Shown here piece after piece: positions 26,440 through 36,464 of a stretch of DNA of 47,935 bases. This stretch comes from Pseudoxanthomonas suwonensis (GTDB lineage: Bacteria; Pseudomonadota; Gammaproteobacteria; Xanthomonadales; Xanthomonadaceae). The stretch lies in NCBI GenBank assembly GCA_030535605.1, contig JAUNRQ010000009.1:1-47935 (forward strand), in the 5' to 3' direction. The position numbers were made by a program, and so were the translations under genes. Positions within the stretch are counted from its first letter, which is position 1. Each line of letters opens with the position of its first letter. The notes beneath the pieces were generated by a model. The model was given only the letters and a program-made list of their open reading frames with translations, was not told where the DNA came from and made no database searches.

Positions 26440-27420
26440 ATGCACATGGCTTCAATGTCTCCTTCGACCGCGGTGCTGCTGGTCAACCTCGGCACGCCCG
26501 ACGCTCCCACTGCACCGGCGGTACGCCGCTACCTGGCCGAGTTCCTCGGCGACCGTCGCGTGGTCCAGCTTGCGCGGGTGGTGTGGTGGCCGCTGCTGCA
26601 TCTGCTGATCCTGCCGCTTCGCAGCGGCCGGGTGGTGAAGAAGTACGCCGGGATCTGGATGGAAGGCGGCTCGCCACTGGCGGTGCACACGCGCCGGCTG
26701 GCGGAAGCGCTCGCGAACCGGCTGCCGGAGGTTCGGGTGGCGTGGGCGATGCGCTACGGCAACCCGGCGCTGGAAGACGCGCTGCACGCGCTGCACGCCG
26801 ACGGCATCCGGCGAGTGCTGGTACTGCCGCTGTACCCGCAGTATTCCACCACCACCACGGCATCGGTGGCCGACGTGCTGGCGCGGGCGCCGGCTGGCCT
26901 GGACGTGCGCATGATCGAGGACTATCACGACGATGCCGGCTGGGTCGCGGCCATCGCCTCGTCGGTCCAGGCGCACTGGGCACGTCACGGTCGCGGCGAG
27001 AAGCTGCTGCTGTCCTACCACGGCATCCCGCAGCGACTGGTCACCACCGGCGATCCGTATGCGCACCAGTGCGCGACCTCCACGAGCCTCATAGCCGATG
27101 CATTGCAGCTGGGTGAATCCGGCTGGCGGATGAGCTTCCAGTCGCGCTTCGGCCGCGAAAAATGGCTGCAGCCCTATACCGCCGCGACGCTGCAAAGCTG
27201 GGCCGCGCAGGGCGTTCGCACGGTCGACGTCGCTTGTCCGGGGTTCGCCGTGGATTGCCTGGAAACGCTGGAGGAAATCCGCATCGACAACGCCGGGCTG
27301 TTCACGGCCGCCGGTGGCGAGCGGCTGAACTACATCCCCTGCCTCAACGACAGTGACGCGCATGCCGAAGCACTGGGTGCGCTGATCCAGCGGCAGCTGC
27401 AGGCCTGGCCCCATGGCTGA
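26440..27420 (+). CDS. hemH: Ferrochelatase HemH
   Basis: A 326-residue enzyme that inserts Fe2+ into protoporphyrin IX, the last step of haem synthesis. Family motifs: LLVNLGTPDAP at the N-terminus, LPLYPQYSTTTTAS, the catalytic His in LLSYHGIPQR, and the conserved acidic segment ACPGFAVDCLETLEEI. No C-terminal membrane or Fe-S extension. Three in-frame ATGs (26440, 26446, 26455) lie together without a strong Shine-Dalgarno sequence, so the start is uncertain by up to 5 residues. It overlaps the next hydrolase gene by 8 bases (ATGGCTGA). hemB is in the same window. Confidence 0.95.
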   Translation: MHMASMSPSTAVLLVNLGTPDAPTAPAVRRYLAEFLGDRRVVQLARVVWWPLLHLLILPLRSGRVVKKYAGIWMEGGSPLAVHTRRLAEALANRLPEVRVAWAMRYGNPALEDALHALHADGIRRVLVLPLYPQYSTTTTASVADVLARAPAGLDVRMIEDYHDDAGWVAAIASSVQAHWARHGRGEKLLLSYHGIPQRLVTTGDPYAHQCATSTSLIADALQLGESGWRMSFQSRFGREKWLQPYTAATLQSWAAQGVRTVDVACPGFAVDCLETLEEIRIDNAGLFTAAGGERLNYIPCLNDSDAHAEALGALIQRQLQAWPHG

Positions 27421-28261
27421 ACTGCAACTGCGCCTGCCGATCGGCCCGCTGCAGGCGCTGCACTGGGGCCGCCCCGGCGATACGCCGGTTCTTGCGCTGC
27501 ATGGCTGGCTGGACAACGCCGCCAGCTTCGTGCCGATCGCCCCGCACCTGGCGGGCATCGAACTGGTCGCCATCGACCTGCCCGGACACGGCCGCAGTGC
27601 GCACCTGCCGGTGGGCACCTGCTACACCTACGAAATCGCCGTCCACCACGTGCTGGATGCAGCCGACACCCTGGGCTGGGCGCGCTTCAGCCTGCTCGGG
27701 CATTCGATGGGCGCCGGGCTCGCCAGCCTGGTGGCCGCGGCCTGCCCCGAGCGGATCGAGCGGCTGGTCTGCATCGAGGCACTGGGTGGATTGGCCGATG
27801 ACGAGGCCAACACCGCGCAGCGCATGCGCGAGTCGATCGCCGCCAGCCGCAGCCTGCGAAGCAAGGCACTGCGGGTGTTCCCCGACCCGGAGCCGGCGAT
27901 CCGTGCGAGGGTGGCTGCCAACCAGTTGACCGAAGCCAGCGCGCGCCTGCTGGTGGAACGCGGCATCCGCCGCGTGCCGGGCGGCTGGGAATGGTCCAGC
28001 GACCAGCGACTGACCGTGCCGACGTTCCTGCGCCAGACCCAGGCACAGATCGAGGCAACGGTTGCCGGCATCACCTGCCCCACGGCGGTGGTGTTCGCCG
28101 AGCCGGCCCAACCGTACCTGCCGGACGCAGTGCGACACCGCTTCGTCGAATGCCTGGGCGATGGTCGCCTGCATGTGCTCGATGGCGGCCACCACCTGCA
28201 CATGGAGCAACCCGGGGAGGTGGCGGCCTGCATCGCCGGCTTCCTGCGCGGAGAGGACTGA
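27413..28261 (+). CDS. Alpha/beta hydrolase (MhpC-like)
   Basis: A 282-residue serine hydrolase with the canonical order: LALHGWLDNAASF (HG oxyanion motif), DLPGHGRSAHLP, nucleophile elbow LLGHSMGAGLAS, and the C-terminal base His in LDGGHHLHMEQP. A cap domain lies between about 125 and 205. The substrate is unknown; proteins of this type often follow hemH in this bacterial group, but no functional link is established. It overlaps hemH by 8 bases, so translation is probably coupled. Confidence 0.88.
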   Translation: MAELQLRLPIGPLQALHWGRPGDTPVLALHGWLDNAASFVPIAPHLAGIELVAIDLPGHGRSAHLPVGTCYTYEIAVHHVLDAADTLGWARFSLLGHSMGAGLASLVAAACPERIERLVCIEALGGLADDEANTAQRMRESIAASRSLRSKALRVFPDPEPAIRARVAANQLTEASARLLVERGIRRVPGGWEWSSDQRLTVPTFLRQTQAQIEATVAGITCPTAVVFAEPAQPYLPDAVRHRFVECLGDGRLHVLDGGHHLHMEQPGEVAACIAGFLRGED

Positions 28262-28292
28262 ACGGCAACGCCGGCGCGTGGCGGCGTGCCGT
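28262..28292 (+). terminator. Strong hairpin just after the hydrolase stop codon
   Basis: ACGGCA-A-CGCCG pairs with CGGCG-TGCCGT (one bulged A), giving 11 bp directly after the stop. There is no T-run, so it may stabilise the mRNA 3' end or act as a terminator without a U-tract. A smaller hairpin (GTGCCG, CGGCAC) is at 28315-28331. Confidence 0.4.
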
Positions 28293-28447
28293 CGACGATC
28301 CCGTAAGTTGCGCCGTGCCGCCTTCCGGCACTTGTGAACCGGCCGCATCCGCGGGCAGGCTGCCACGACCCTGGCTTATTCCTTGCCCACTTCTCGCCTG
28401 CTCACCGCCTGAGCACCGCCCGCCCGCTCCTGTCCGAGTCCAGCCGC

Positions 28448-29338
28448 ATGTCGTCGCTGCAGTCTCCCACCGTGCCGTTGCCCGACAGCCCGCCCAGGGA
28501 CTGGCGGACCCCGCTGGAACTGGGTCTGCTGGCGGCGATCTGGGGCGCGTCCTTCCTGTTCATGCGCGTTGCCGCGGACGACTTCGGCGCGGTGGCGCTG
28601 GTGGAACTGCGCCTGGCGCTGGGTGCCGTGGTGCTGCTGCCGTTCCTGTGGCACCAGCGCGCCGCGTTTCCGCGCCGCCTGTGGGCACGACTGGCTTTGA
28701 TCGGCGCCATCAATTCGGCGCTGCCGTTCCTGCTGTTCGCCTGGGCGGCGCAGCGCGCGCCCGCGGGCATCAGCGCCATCAGCAATGCGATGACGGTGTT
28801 GTTCGCGGCGCTGATGGGCTTCCTGTTTTTCGGTGAACGCATCGGCTGGCGTCGGTCCGTCGCACTGCTGGCCGGGTTCGCGGGGGTGGTGGTGCTGGCC
28901 ACCGGCAAGGACGCCGGCATGGGCGTGGGCATGGCGGTGCTGGCTGGTGCCAGCGCCTCGCTGCTGTACGGGCTCGGCGTCAACCTGGTGCGCCATCGCC
29001 TGGCGGGTTTGCCGGCGGCGGCATTGGCCGCTGCCACGCTCGGCTGCAGCGCGCTGCTGTTGCTGCCGCTGGCCATCGCCCGTTGGCCGGCGCAGCCGGT
29101 GCCACTGCTGTCGTGGGCTTCGGCAACGGCATTGGGCGTGCTGTGCAGCGGGATTGCCTACGTCATCTACTACCGCCTGATCGCACGCGTCGGTGCCAGC
29201 CGCGCCGCGACCGTGACCTATCTGGTGCCGCTGACCGGCGTCGGTTGGGCGTGGCTGCTGCTGGGCGAGCCGCTGACCTGGTCGATGGCGATCGCCGGCA
29301 CCATCATCCTGGCCAGTGTCGCCTTCAGCCAGCGCTGA
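28448..29338 (+). CDS. EamA/DMT family transporter (RhaT-like)
   Basis: A 296-residue inner-membrane protein with about ten hydrophobic helices in two EamA repeats. The first repeat begins LGLLAAIWGASFLFMRVA and ends in GFLFFGERIGWRRSVALLAGFAGVVVLA; the second ends in WAWLLLGEPLTWSMAIAGTIILASVAF. Both show the GE-containing motif at the end of the ninth/fourth helix typical of drug/metabolite exporters. Substrate unknown; amino acids, sugars or metabolites are all exported by relatives. It is separated from the hydrolase by 186 bases and from queF by 60. Confidence 0.9.
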   Translation: MSSLQSPTVPLPDSPPRDWRTPLELGLLAAIWGASFLFMRVAADDFGAVALVELRLALGAVVLLPFLWHQRAAFPRRLWARLALIGAINSALPFLLFAWAAQRAPAGISAISNAMTVLFAALMGFLFFGERIGWRRSVALLAGFAGVVVLATGKDAGMGVGMAVLAGASASLLYGLGVNLVRHRLAGLPAAALAAATLGCSALLLLPLAIARWPAQPVPLLSWASATALGVLCSGIAYVIYYRLIARVGASRAATVTYLVPLTGVGWAWLLLGEPLTWSMAIAGTIILASVAFSQR

Positions 29339-29398
29339 GCATCGCGTGCGCCGCATGCGCGCGACGTGCTGGCGCGGCTGCTGGCGCACAATACGCCG

Positions 29399-30232
29399 AT
29401 GAGCGCCGCCAACACTCCCGAAAGCAGCCAGCTCGGGCGCGATACTGCGTATCCGTCGCGCTATGACGCCGGCCTTCTTTTCCCCATCCCGCGCCAGCAT
29501 GGGCGCGCCGCGCTCGGCATCGACGAGCAGGCGCTGCCGTTCATCGGCTGCGACCGCTGGCACGCCTACGAGCTGTCGTGGCTGGATGCGCGCGGCAAGC
29601 CGCAGGTGGCCACCGCCACGTTCCAGGTGCCGGCCGATTCGCCGCGGCTGATCGAATCCAAGTCGTTCAAGCTCTACCTCAACGGCTTCAACAGCGAACG
29701 CATCAGCGGGCCTGCTGCGCTGCAGGCACGCATCGAAGCCGACCTGTCAGCGGCGGCCGGCGCGGCGGTGAGCATGGCATTCGGGCTGCCGCCCACCGGC
29801 GCGGACGGCGGCAACGACACCCGCGTGGACCTGGACGCGCAGGCCATCACCATCGACAGCCACGGCCCGCCGGACGCGACGTTGTTGCAGGCCGAGGCCG
29901 GCGGCGAGGTCGAGGAAACGCTGAGCTCGGCGCTGCTGAAGTCCAACTGCCCGGTGACGGGGCAACCGGACTGGGCCAGCATCGACATCACTTATCGCGG
30001 CCCGCGCATCGACCGTGCCGGCCTGCTGCGTTACCTGGTCGGATTCCGCGAGCACTGCGAGTTCCACGAGCAATGCGTGGAACGCATCTTCAGCGACGTG
30101 CTGGCACGTTGCCGCCCGCAGTCGCTGTCGGTGTGGGCACGCTACACCCGTCGCGGCGGGCTCGACATCAACCCGTGGCGCGCCACCCCGGACCGCAGCG
30201 CGCCGGCGTGGCATCGCGACGCGCGCCAGTGA
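29399..30232 (+). CDS. queF: NADPH-dependent 7-cyano-7-deazaguanine reductase QueF
   Basis: A 277-residue bimodular tunnelling-fold enzyme that reduces preQ0 to preQ1 in queuosine synthesis. The QueF motif [13 protein letters not shown] (86-98) binds NADPH, and the nucleophile is Cys184 in [14 protein letters not shown] with the general acid Asp191. Downstream [13 protein letters not shown] is conserved. Length fits the long E. coli type (about 280) rather than the short YkvM type. The ATG at 29399 was chosen because the upstream in-frame extension is not conserved-looking. Confidence 0.96.
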   Translation: MSAANTPESSQLGRDTAYPSRYDAGLLFPIPRQHGRAALGIDEQALPFIGCDRWHAYELSWLDARGKPQVATATFQVPADSPRLIESKSFKLYLNGFNSERISGPAALQARIEADLSAAAGAAVSMAFGLPPTGADGGNDTRVDLDAQAITIDSHGPPDATLLQAEAGGEVEETLSSALLKSNCPVTGQPDWASIDITYRGPRIDRAGLLRYLVGFREHCEFHEQCVERIFSDVLARCRPQSLSVWARYTRRGGLDINPWRATPDRSAPAWHRDARQ

Positions 30233-30333
30233 TCGCCCGCTTGCCGCGCTTCACGGCGGCTGCATGGATTCTTAACGCGCGCCGTGACACCTTCTGCGGC
30301 AACCCCATTGAAGGGCCCGAGGAGCAACACGAC

Positions 30334-30693
30334 ATGTCCAACCAGAATCCCAACGACCCGAACAACCTGACGCTGAAGGGTGCTGGCGGCAGCGGCAACA
30401 AGCCCGACTTCTCCAACACCAGCACCGGCAGCCGCACCGCCCAGGGCGGCGCTGGAAGCGGCGCGGATTTCTCCAACGTCAGCATCGGCAGCAGCACCCG
30501 CCAGGGCGGCAGCAGCACCGGCAGCTACACGGTCAGGTCCGGCGACACGCTGTCGGCGATTGCCCAGCAGCACCTTGGCAGCGCCTCCAAGTGGCGCGCG
30601 ATCTACGACGCCAATCGCGAGTTGATCGGGGATGACCCGGACAAGATCCATCCCGGCCAGCAATTGACGATTCCCGCCGCCAGCGGCGAGTGA
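30334..30693 (+). CDS. Small LysM domain protein with internal 22-residue duplication
   Basis: A 119-residue protein. The first 62 residues are low-complexity, rich in Gly, Ser, Asn and Thr, with two related segments: 18-39 (GGSGNKPDFSNTSTGSR...) and 38-59 (GGAGSGADFSNVSIGSS...). A LysM domain follows at 64-114 (YTVRSGDTLSAIAQQHLG ... HPGQQLTIPA), expected to bind peptidoglycan or act as a YgaU-like cytosolic module. No signal peptide is visible. AGGAG lies 8 bases before the ATG. The next gene, a lipoprotein, starts 35 bases after the stop, so they probably form an operon. Confidence 0.88.
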   Translation: MSNQNPNDPNNLTLKGAGGSGNKPDFSNTSTGSRTAQGGAGSGADFSNVSIGSSTRQGGSSTGSYTVRSGDTLSAIAQQHLGSASKWRAIYDANRELIGDDPDKIHPGQQLTIPAASGE

Positions 30694-30728
30694 TGCCACG
30701 CACCACCATCCACCTCAAGGAGAACTCC

Positions 30729-31199
30729 ATGATCCGCAATCGCATGACCCTCGCCGTGGCCACCGTGCTGCTGGGCTCCGTCGCCATGGTCGGCTGCAAG
30801 AAGGAAGAACCGGTCGTCACCACGCCGCCGCCGGCCAGCACCCCGGCACCGGCACCAACCCCGGCCCCGGCCTCGGTCAACGTCACCGCCGTGGACTTGG
30901 GCACCGCCATCGGCGCCGACGGCCGCGTGTCCGCCCCGGCGACCACCTTCGGCGTCAACGACACCGTCTACGTGTCGGTCAGCACCGATGGCACCGCCAG
31001 CGGCAATGCCCTCACCGCCCGCTTCAGCTTCCAGGACGGGCAGGAAGTGGCCAAGGACACCCGCACCCTGAGCACCTCCGGCCCGGCGGTCACCGAGTTC
31101 CACACCAGCAAGCCGGATGGCTGGCCGGTCGGCAACTACAAGGTGGAAGTCTCGCTGGATGGCAACGTGGTCCAGACCCGCGAGTACAGCGTGCAGTGA
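30729..31199 (+). CDS. Predicted lipoprotein with Pro/Ala linker and beta domain
   Basis: A 156-residue secreted protein. The signal peptide (1-22) ends at Cys23 in AMVGCKKEE, a near-lipobox with Met instead of Leu at -3, so lipidation is likely but not certain. A Pro/Ala/Thr linker (28-45) precedes a beta-rich C-terminal domain (48-156) containing YVSVSTDGTAS, FSFQDGQEV and YKVEVSLDGNVVQTREYSVQ, resembling Ig-like modules of bacterial lipoproteins. Function unknown. AAGGAG sits 7 bases before the ATG. A clear terminator follows at 31228. Confidence 0.8.
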   Translation: MIRNRMTLAVATVLLGSVAMVGCKKEEPVVTTPPPASTPAPAPTPAPASVNVTAVDLGTAIGADGRVSAPATTFGVNDTVYVSVSTDGTASGNALTARFSFQDGQEVAKDTRTLSTSGPAVTEFHTSKPDGWPVGNYKVEVSLDGNVVQTREYSVQ

Positions 31200-31227
31200 G
31201 CCATCGCGGCCACCGTGCGTGAATGCG

Positions 31228-31259
31228 AAGGGCGCGGCCGATGGTCGCGCCCTTTTCTT
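31228..31259 (+). terminator. Rho-independent terminator after the lipoprotein gene
   Basis: AAGGGCGCG pairs with CGCGCCCTT across a 9-base loop, followed by TTTTCTT. It begins 29 bases after the lipoprotein stop and ends the LysM-lipoprotein unit. Confidence 0.8.
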
Positions 31260-31315
31260 CGCCCGACCTCGCCCCCATCCACGCAGCATCGATTTCAAGA
31301 CATGGAGGACGCGCC

Positions 31316-31564
31316 GTGGGCGTGATCAGCATCTTCTGGGGCATCGCCGCGCTGTTGTGGACGCTGCTGGCACTGGTGCCGCTGCTTGGCTGGATGAACT
31401 GGTTGATGATTCCGTTCGCGGTGATCGGCGCCATCATCGCCGCGATCGGCATGGCCTCCAGCGGACCGCATCGCCGCGGGCGCGCGACCACCGGCCTGTT
31501 GTTGAACGTGGCCGCGATCATCGTCGGCAGCATGCGGCTGGGCATTGGCGGCGGTCTGATCTGA
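31316..31564 (+). CDS. Small three-helix membrane protein of unknown function
   Basis: An 82-residue hydrophobic protein. Helices are predicted at about 3-22 (ISIFWGIAALLWTLLALV), 26-46 (MNWLMIPFAVIGAIIAAIGMA) and 59-80. A short basic loop PHRRGRA lies between helices 2 and 3. No family is recognised with confidence. The GTG start at 31316 was chosen because GGAGG lies 7 bases upstream; the longer ATG start at 31223 would begin inside the upstream terminator. hemB follows after 46 bases. Confidence 0.7.
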   Translation: MGVISIFWGIAALLWTLLALVPLLGWMNWLMIPFAVIGAIIAAIGMASSGPHRRGRATTGLLLNVAAIIVGSMRLGIGGGLI

Positions 31565-31601
31565 CACCTGCACTTCCCCCCAGCCGGGACCGGCACCGTA
31601 A

Positions 31602-33055
<1,454 letters not shown>

Positions 33056-33149
33056 GCGGCTGCGGCTGCGTGCCGACGGACAACGCCCGGGGCTATGCTG
33101 GCGACCACCCGTCGCCAGGCCCAGTGCGCGCCGCCGCCATCGCCCCGCC

Positions 33150-33992
33150 ATGACCCCGCAATTCGCCGTGTTCGGGCACCCCGTCGCCCACTCGCTCTCG
33201 CCACACATCCACGCGCGCTTCGGCCGCCAGTTCGGCCTTGACGTGGACTACCACGCAATCGACGCCGCCCCGGCCGATTTCGTGCGCATGCTTGGTGAGT
33301 TCCGCGACGGCGGCGGCATCGGCGCCAATGTCACGCTGCCGCTGAAGGAGGCCGCCTTCGCACTGTGCCGCAGCCAAGGCGAGCGAGCGCGGCGCGCTGG
33401 CGCGGTCAACACACTGATCCGCGACGGGAAGGACTGGCATGGCGAGAACACCGACGGCATCGGCTTGGTCAACGACCTTGCCGGGCGCCACGGACTGGAC
33501 CTGCGCGAATGGCGCACCCTGCTGCTGGGTGCCGGCGGTGCCGCGCGCGGCGTGGCGCCGGCGCTGCTGGATGCCGGCATCGGCGAGCTGACCATCGTCA
33601 ACCGCACCCCGGCGCGTGCCGACGCGCTGGCCGATGCCCTGGGCGAGCCGGCCCGCGTGCTCACCCGCTGTTGGGCCGACCTGCCGCGGCTGGGCGATTT
33701 CGATCTGATCGTCAACGCCACCAGCGCCGCCCACGCCGGCGTGATGCCCGAGCTGCACGGCGGCCTGGCCAATCGCCGCAGCGCCGCGGTGGACCTCGGT
33801 TACGGCGAGGTTGCGATCGGCTTCCTCGCCTGGGCCCGCGCCGCCGGCTGCCTGATCGCGGTGAACGGCCTCGGCATGCTGGTCGAACAGGCCGCCGAGA
33901 GCTTCCGCCTGTGGCACGGCCAGCGTCCAGACACCGATCCGGTCTTCGCCGAACTCCAAGCGCGCCAGCGCGTGCCGCGAACTGCCGACTGA
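33150..33992 (+). CDS. aroE: Shikimate dehydrogenase AroE
   Basis: A 280-residue NADPH-dependent enzyme that reduces 3-dehydroshikimate to shikimate in aromatic amino acid synthesis. Substrate-binding and catalytic residues are present: [10 protein letters not shown] (15-24), Lys66 in NVTLPLKEA and Asp102 in GENTDGIG. The NADP loop is [15 protein letters not shown], and [11 protein letters not shown] carries the phosphate-binding NRT motif. The C-terminal [18 protein letters not shown] is typical. The ATG at 33150 gives the usual length. Confidence 0.96.
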   Translation: MTPQFAVFGHPVAHSLSPHIHARFGRQFGLDVDYHAIDAAPADFVRMLGEFRDGGGIGANVTLPLKEAAFALCRSQGERARRAGAVNTLIRDGKDWHGENTDGIGLVNDLAGRHGLDLREWRTLLLGAGGAARGVAPALLDAGIGELTIVNRTPARADALADALGEPARVLTRCWADLPRLGDFDLIVNATSAAHAGVMPELHGGLANRRSAAVDLGYGEVAIGFLAWARAAGCLIAVNGLGMLVEQAAESFRLWHGQRPDTDPVFAELQARQRVPRTAD

Positions 33993-34011
33993 GCCGCCGA
34001 CCGAGCCGATA

Positions 34012-34266
34012 ATGGACTGCCGCGACCACTGCGCCGCCTGCTGCATCGCGCCGTCGATCACCAGCCCGATCCCCGGCATGCCGCACGGCAAGCCTGCCGG
34101 AGTTCCCTGCGTGCAGTTGGACGACGCCCTGCGCTGCCGTTTGTTCGGCTTGCCGCAGCGTCCCGCGTTCTGCGCCTCGCTTCGCCCGCACCCGACGATG
34201 TGCGGCAGCCGCCGGGACGAGGCGATGGCCTTGCTGGACGCGCTGGAGCAGGCGACTGCGCCGTGA
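34012..34266 (+). CDS. YkgJ family cysteine cluster protein (short form)
   Basis: An 84-residue protein with MDCRDHCAACCIAPSI at the N-terminus and further Cys at about 33, 42, 54 and 64, the YkgJ/UPF0153 pattern expected to bind zinc or iron. It matches the compact type seen in many proteobacteria, shorter than the 139-residue paralog at 8112. No enzymatic function is known. It follows aroE after 19 bases, so it may be cotranscribed, and it is convergent with the gamma carbonic anhydrase gene. Confidence 0.88.
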   Translation: MDCRDHCAACCIAPSITSPIPGMPHGKPAGVPCVQLDDALRCRLFGLPQRPAFCASLRPHPTMCGSRRDEAMALLDALEQATAP

Positions 34267-34300
34267 GCCGCAGGCCATGCAAGGCGCCGCCGAGCGATGC

Positions 34301-34843
34301 TCAGCCAGCGGCCGCCAGGTATTCGTCCTTCAGGCGCACGTAGTGGCCGGCGGAGTAGTACAGCGCTTCGATTTCCGCATCCGACAGCTTGCGCACGAAC
34401 TTCGCGGGGCTGCCCAGCCACATCTCGCCGCTGCCCACGACCTTGCCTGGAGCCACCAGTGCACCGGCACCGACGAAGCCGTGCTTTTCGACCACGGCAC
34501 CGTCCATCACCGTCGCCCCCATCCCCACCAGCACCGCATCCTCGAGGCGGCACGCGTGGATGATGGCCTTGTGGCCGATGGTCACGTCCTCGCCGATCAC
34601 GGTGGCGAAGCCACCCAGCTTGGCGTGCGGGCCGTCATGGCTGACATGCACCACGGTGCCGTCCTGGATGTTGCTGCGCGCGCCGATGCGGATGAAGTTG
34701 ACGTCACCCCGGACCACGGTGAACGGCCAGATCGACACGTCCTCGCCCAGCACCACGTCACCGATCACGCAAGCGGCCGGGTCGACGTAGGCACGCGCGC
34801 CGAGGGTGGGGAGAATGCCGCGATAGGGACGGATGGTTTCCAA
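34301..34843 (-). CDS. Gamma carbonic anhydrase family protein (YrdA-like)
   Basis: A 180-residue left-handed beta-helix protein built from hexapeptide repeats (VIGDVVLGEDVSIWPFTVVRGD ... IGHKAIIHACRLEDAVLVGMGATVMDGAVV). His residues in VVHVSHDGPHAKLG and TIGHKAIIHAC sit where the metal ligands of gamma carbonic anhydrases lie. Carbonic anhydrase activity in YrdA-type proteins is often weak or unproven, so the enzyme call is cautious. It forms a trimer in related structures. It is divergent from the aldehyde dehydrogenase gene (183-base gap). Confidence 0.92.
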   Translation of the reverse strand: METIRPYRGILPTLGARAYVDPAACVIGDVVLGEDVSIWPFTVVRGDVNFIRIGARSNIQDGTVVHVSHDGPHAKLGGFATVIGEDVTIGHKAIIHACRLEDAVLVGMGATVMDGAVVEKHGFVGAGALVAPGKVVGSGEMWLGSPAKFVRKLSDAEIEALYYSAGHYVRLKDEYLAAAG

Positions 34844-35026
34844 GGCAGGGCCTCCGGGTGCAAACGCCCATTATCGCCGCGGCCGCCCCCGGCTGCCGCA
34901 TACCGGATACCGGACGCCGGCGCGATGCCACAACGTCACCGCGCCGCGGCAACCCCCTTCGGGCTGACGCGTGCTGGCCGCGGCGACCGGCGGGCGCGCG
35001 CGTGCGCATCGGCGATACTGCCGCGC

Positions 35027-36418
35027 ATGGACGCCACCACCGCCGACCAACTGGCCCCGACCCTCGCCGGCCTGCGTGCCACCTGGCAGGCCGGCAAGCC
35101 GGAGTACGCTCAGCGCCGCGATGACCTGACACGCCTGCGCGAGGCCCTGGCCGACGGGCTGGACGACATGGCGGCCACCGTCGACGCCGACTTCGGTGGC
35201 CGGCCGCGCGCGGAAAGCCTGCTGGCCGACGGCATGGCGGTGCTCACGGCCATCGACCACCTGCGCCGCCACCTGCGGCGCTGGATGCGCCCTCGGCGTG
35301 TCGCCACCGGCTGGCGGCTGTGGCCGGCCCGGGCGCAACTGCGCCACGTGCCGCTGGGCGTGGTCGGCGTGATGTCGCCCTGGAACTATCCGGTGTCGCT
35401 GGCGCTGGTGCCGCTGGCCACCGCGATCGCCGCCGGCAACCACGTCTATCTCAAGCCTTCCGAACACACGCCCCGCACCAGCACCTGGTTGCAGGCCCTG
35501 CTCGCGCGCACCTTCCCGGCAACGCGGGTCGCGGTGGCACAGGGCGATGCCGAACTGGCGGCCGCCTTCAGTGCCCTGCCCTTCGACCACCTGCTGTTCA
35601 CCGGCTCCACCGAGGTCGGCCGCAAGGTCATGGCCGCCGCGGCCGCCAACCTTACCCCGGTCACGCTGGAACTGGGCGGCAAGTCACCGGCACTGATCTG
35701 TCCGGACTACCCGCTGGAACGCGCTGCGGCACGGCTGGCGCAGGGCAAGTGGTTCAACGCCGGGCAGACCTGCATCGCTCCGGACTACGTGCTGGTCGAT
35801 GCCGCGCGCCTCGACGAGCTGGTCGGCGCGCTTCACCACGTCACGCAGCAGCGCTATGGCCATGGCAACGGCGCCGACTTCGCGCGCATCATCAACGACG
35901 CCCGGCACCGGCGCCTGACCACATTGCTGGATGACGCCCGCGGCAGCGGACTGCGCATCGAAACCCTGCTGGCACTGCAAGGCGAGCGCGTGGTCGCGCC
36001 CACCGTGGTGGTCGACCCCGGGCCCGACAGCGCGCTCATGCGCGAAGAGATCTTCGGACCGATCCTGCCGTTGATCGGCTACCGCACGCTCGATGAGGCC
36101 ATCGCCTTCATCAACGCACGCCCGCGACCGCTGGCGCTGTATCCGTTCGGCAACGACCGCCGCATGCTCGAGCGCATCCTCCATGACACCGTGGCCGGTG
36201 GCGTCACCGTCAACAACACGCTGCTGCACTACACCGCCGACGGCCTGCCGTTCGGCGGCGTCGGCACCAGCGGCATGGGCGCCTACCATGGGCGCGCCGG
36301 ATTCGATGCCATGAGCAAGGCCCTGCCGGTACTGTGGCAACCCTTGCTCAACCCCGCCGGCCTGCTGCGTCCCCCATATGCCCGCGTCGAACGCCTGCTG
36401 CGGATGCTGGTGCGCTGA
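35027..36418 (+). CDS. Coniferyl-aldehyde-dehydrogenase-type aldehyde dehydrogenase
   Basis: A 463-residue NAD(P)-dependent enzyme that oxidises an aldehyde to the acid. Catalytic residues are Cys249 (NAGQTCIAPD) and Glu215 (TLELGGKSP), with Asn120 (SPWNYP) in the oxyanion hole and GSTEVGRKV (193-201) at the cofactor site. The C-terminal YHGRAGFDAMSKALPVL resembles the CalB/YwdH-like class 3 group, which acts on aromatic or long-chain aldehydes. A hydrophobic C-terminal end (LLRPPYARVERLLRMLV) may touch the membrane. Substrate not proven; a link to fatty aldehydes from lipid metabolism is possible. Confidence 0.92.
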   Translation: MDATTADQLAPTLAGLRATWQAGKPEYAQRRDDLTRLREALADGLDDMAATVDADFGGRPRAESLLADGMAVLTAIDHLRRHLRRWMRPRRVATGWRLWPARAQLRHVPLGVVGVMSPWNYPVSLALVPLATAIAAGNHVYLKPSEHTPRTSTWLQALLARTFPATRVAVAQGDAELAAAFSALPFDHLLFTGSTEVGRKVMAAAAANLTPVTLELGGKSPALICPDYPLERAAARLAQGKWFNAGQTCIAPDYVLVDAARLDELVGALHHVTQQRYGHGNGADFARIINDARHRRLTTLLDDARGSGLRIETLLALQGERVVAPTVVVDPGPDSALMREEIFGPILPLIGYRTLDEAIAFINARPRPLALYPFGNDRRMLERILHDTVAGGVTVNNTLLHYTADGLPFGGVGTSGMGAYHGRAGFDAMSKALPVLWQPLLNPAGLLRPPYARVERLLRMLVR

Positions 36419-36464
36419 GCGCCGGCCGCCACCAACCCACCCGACTCCGAGGACCCCCCACCCC

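Noticed and set aside
23995..26445. 816-codon minus-strand open frame opposite the flavoprotein and transglycosylase genes
   Set aside because: The real products are on the plus strand with complete motifs; this frame is an antisense shadow.
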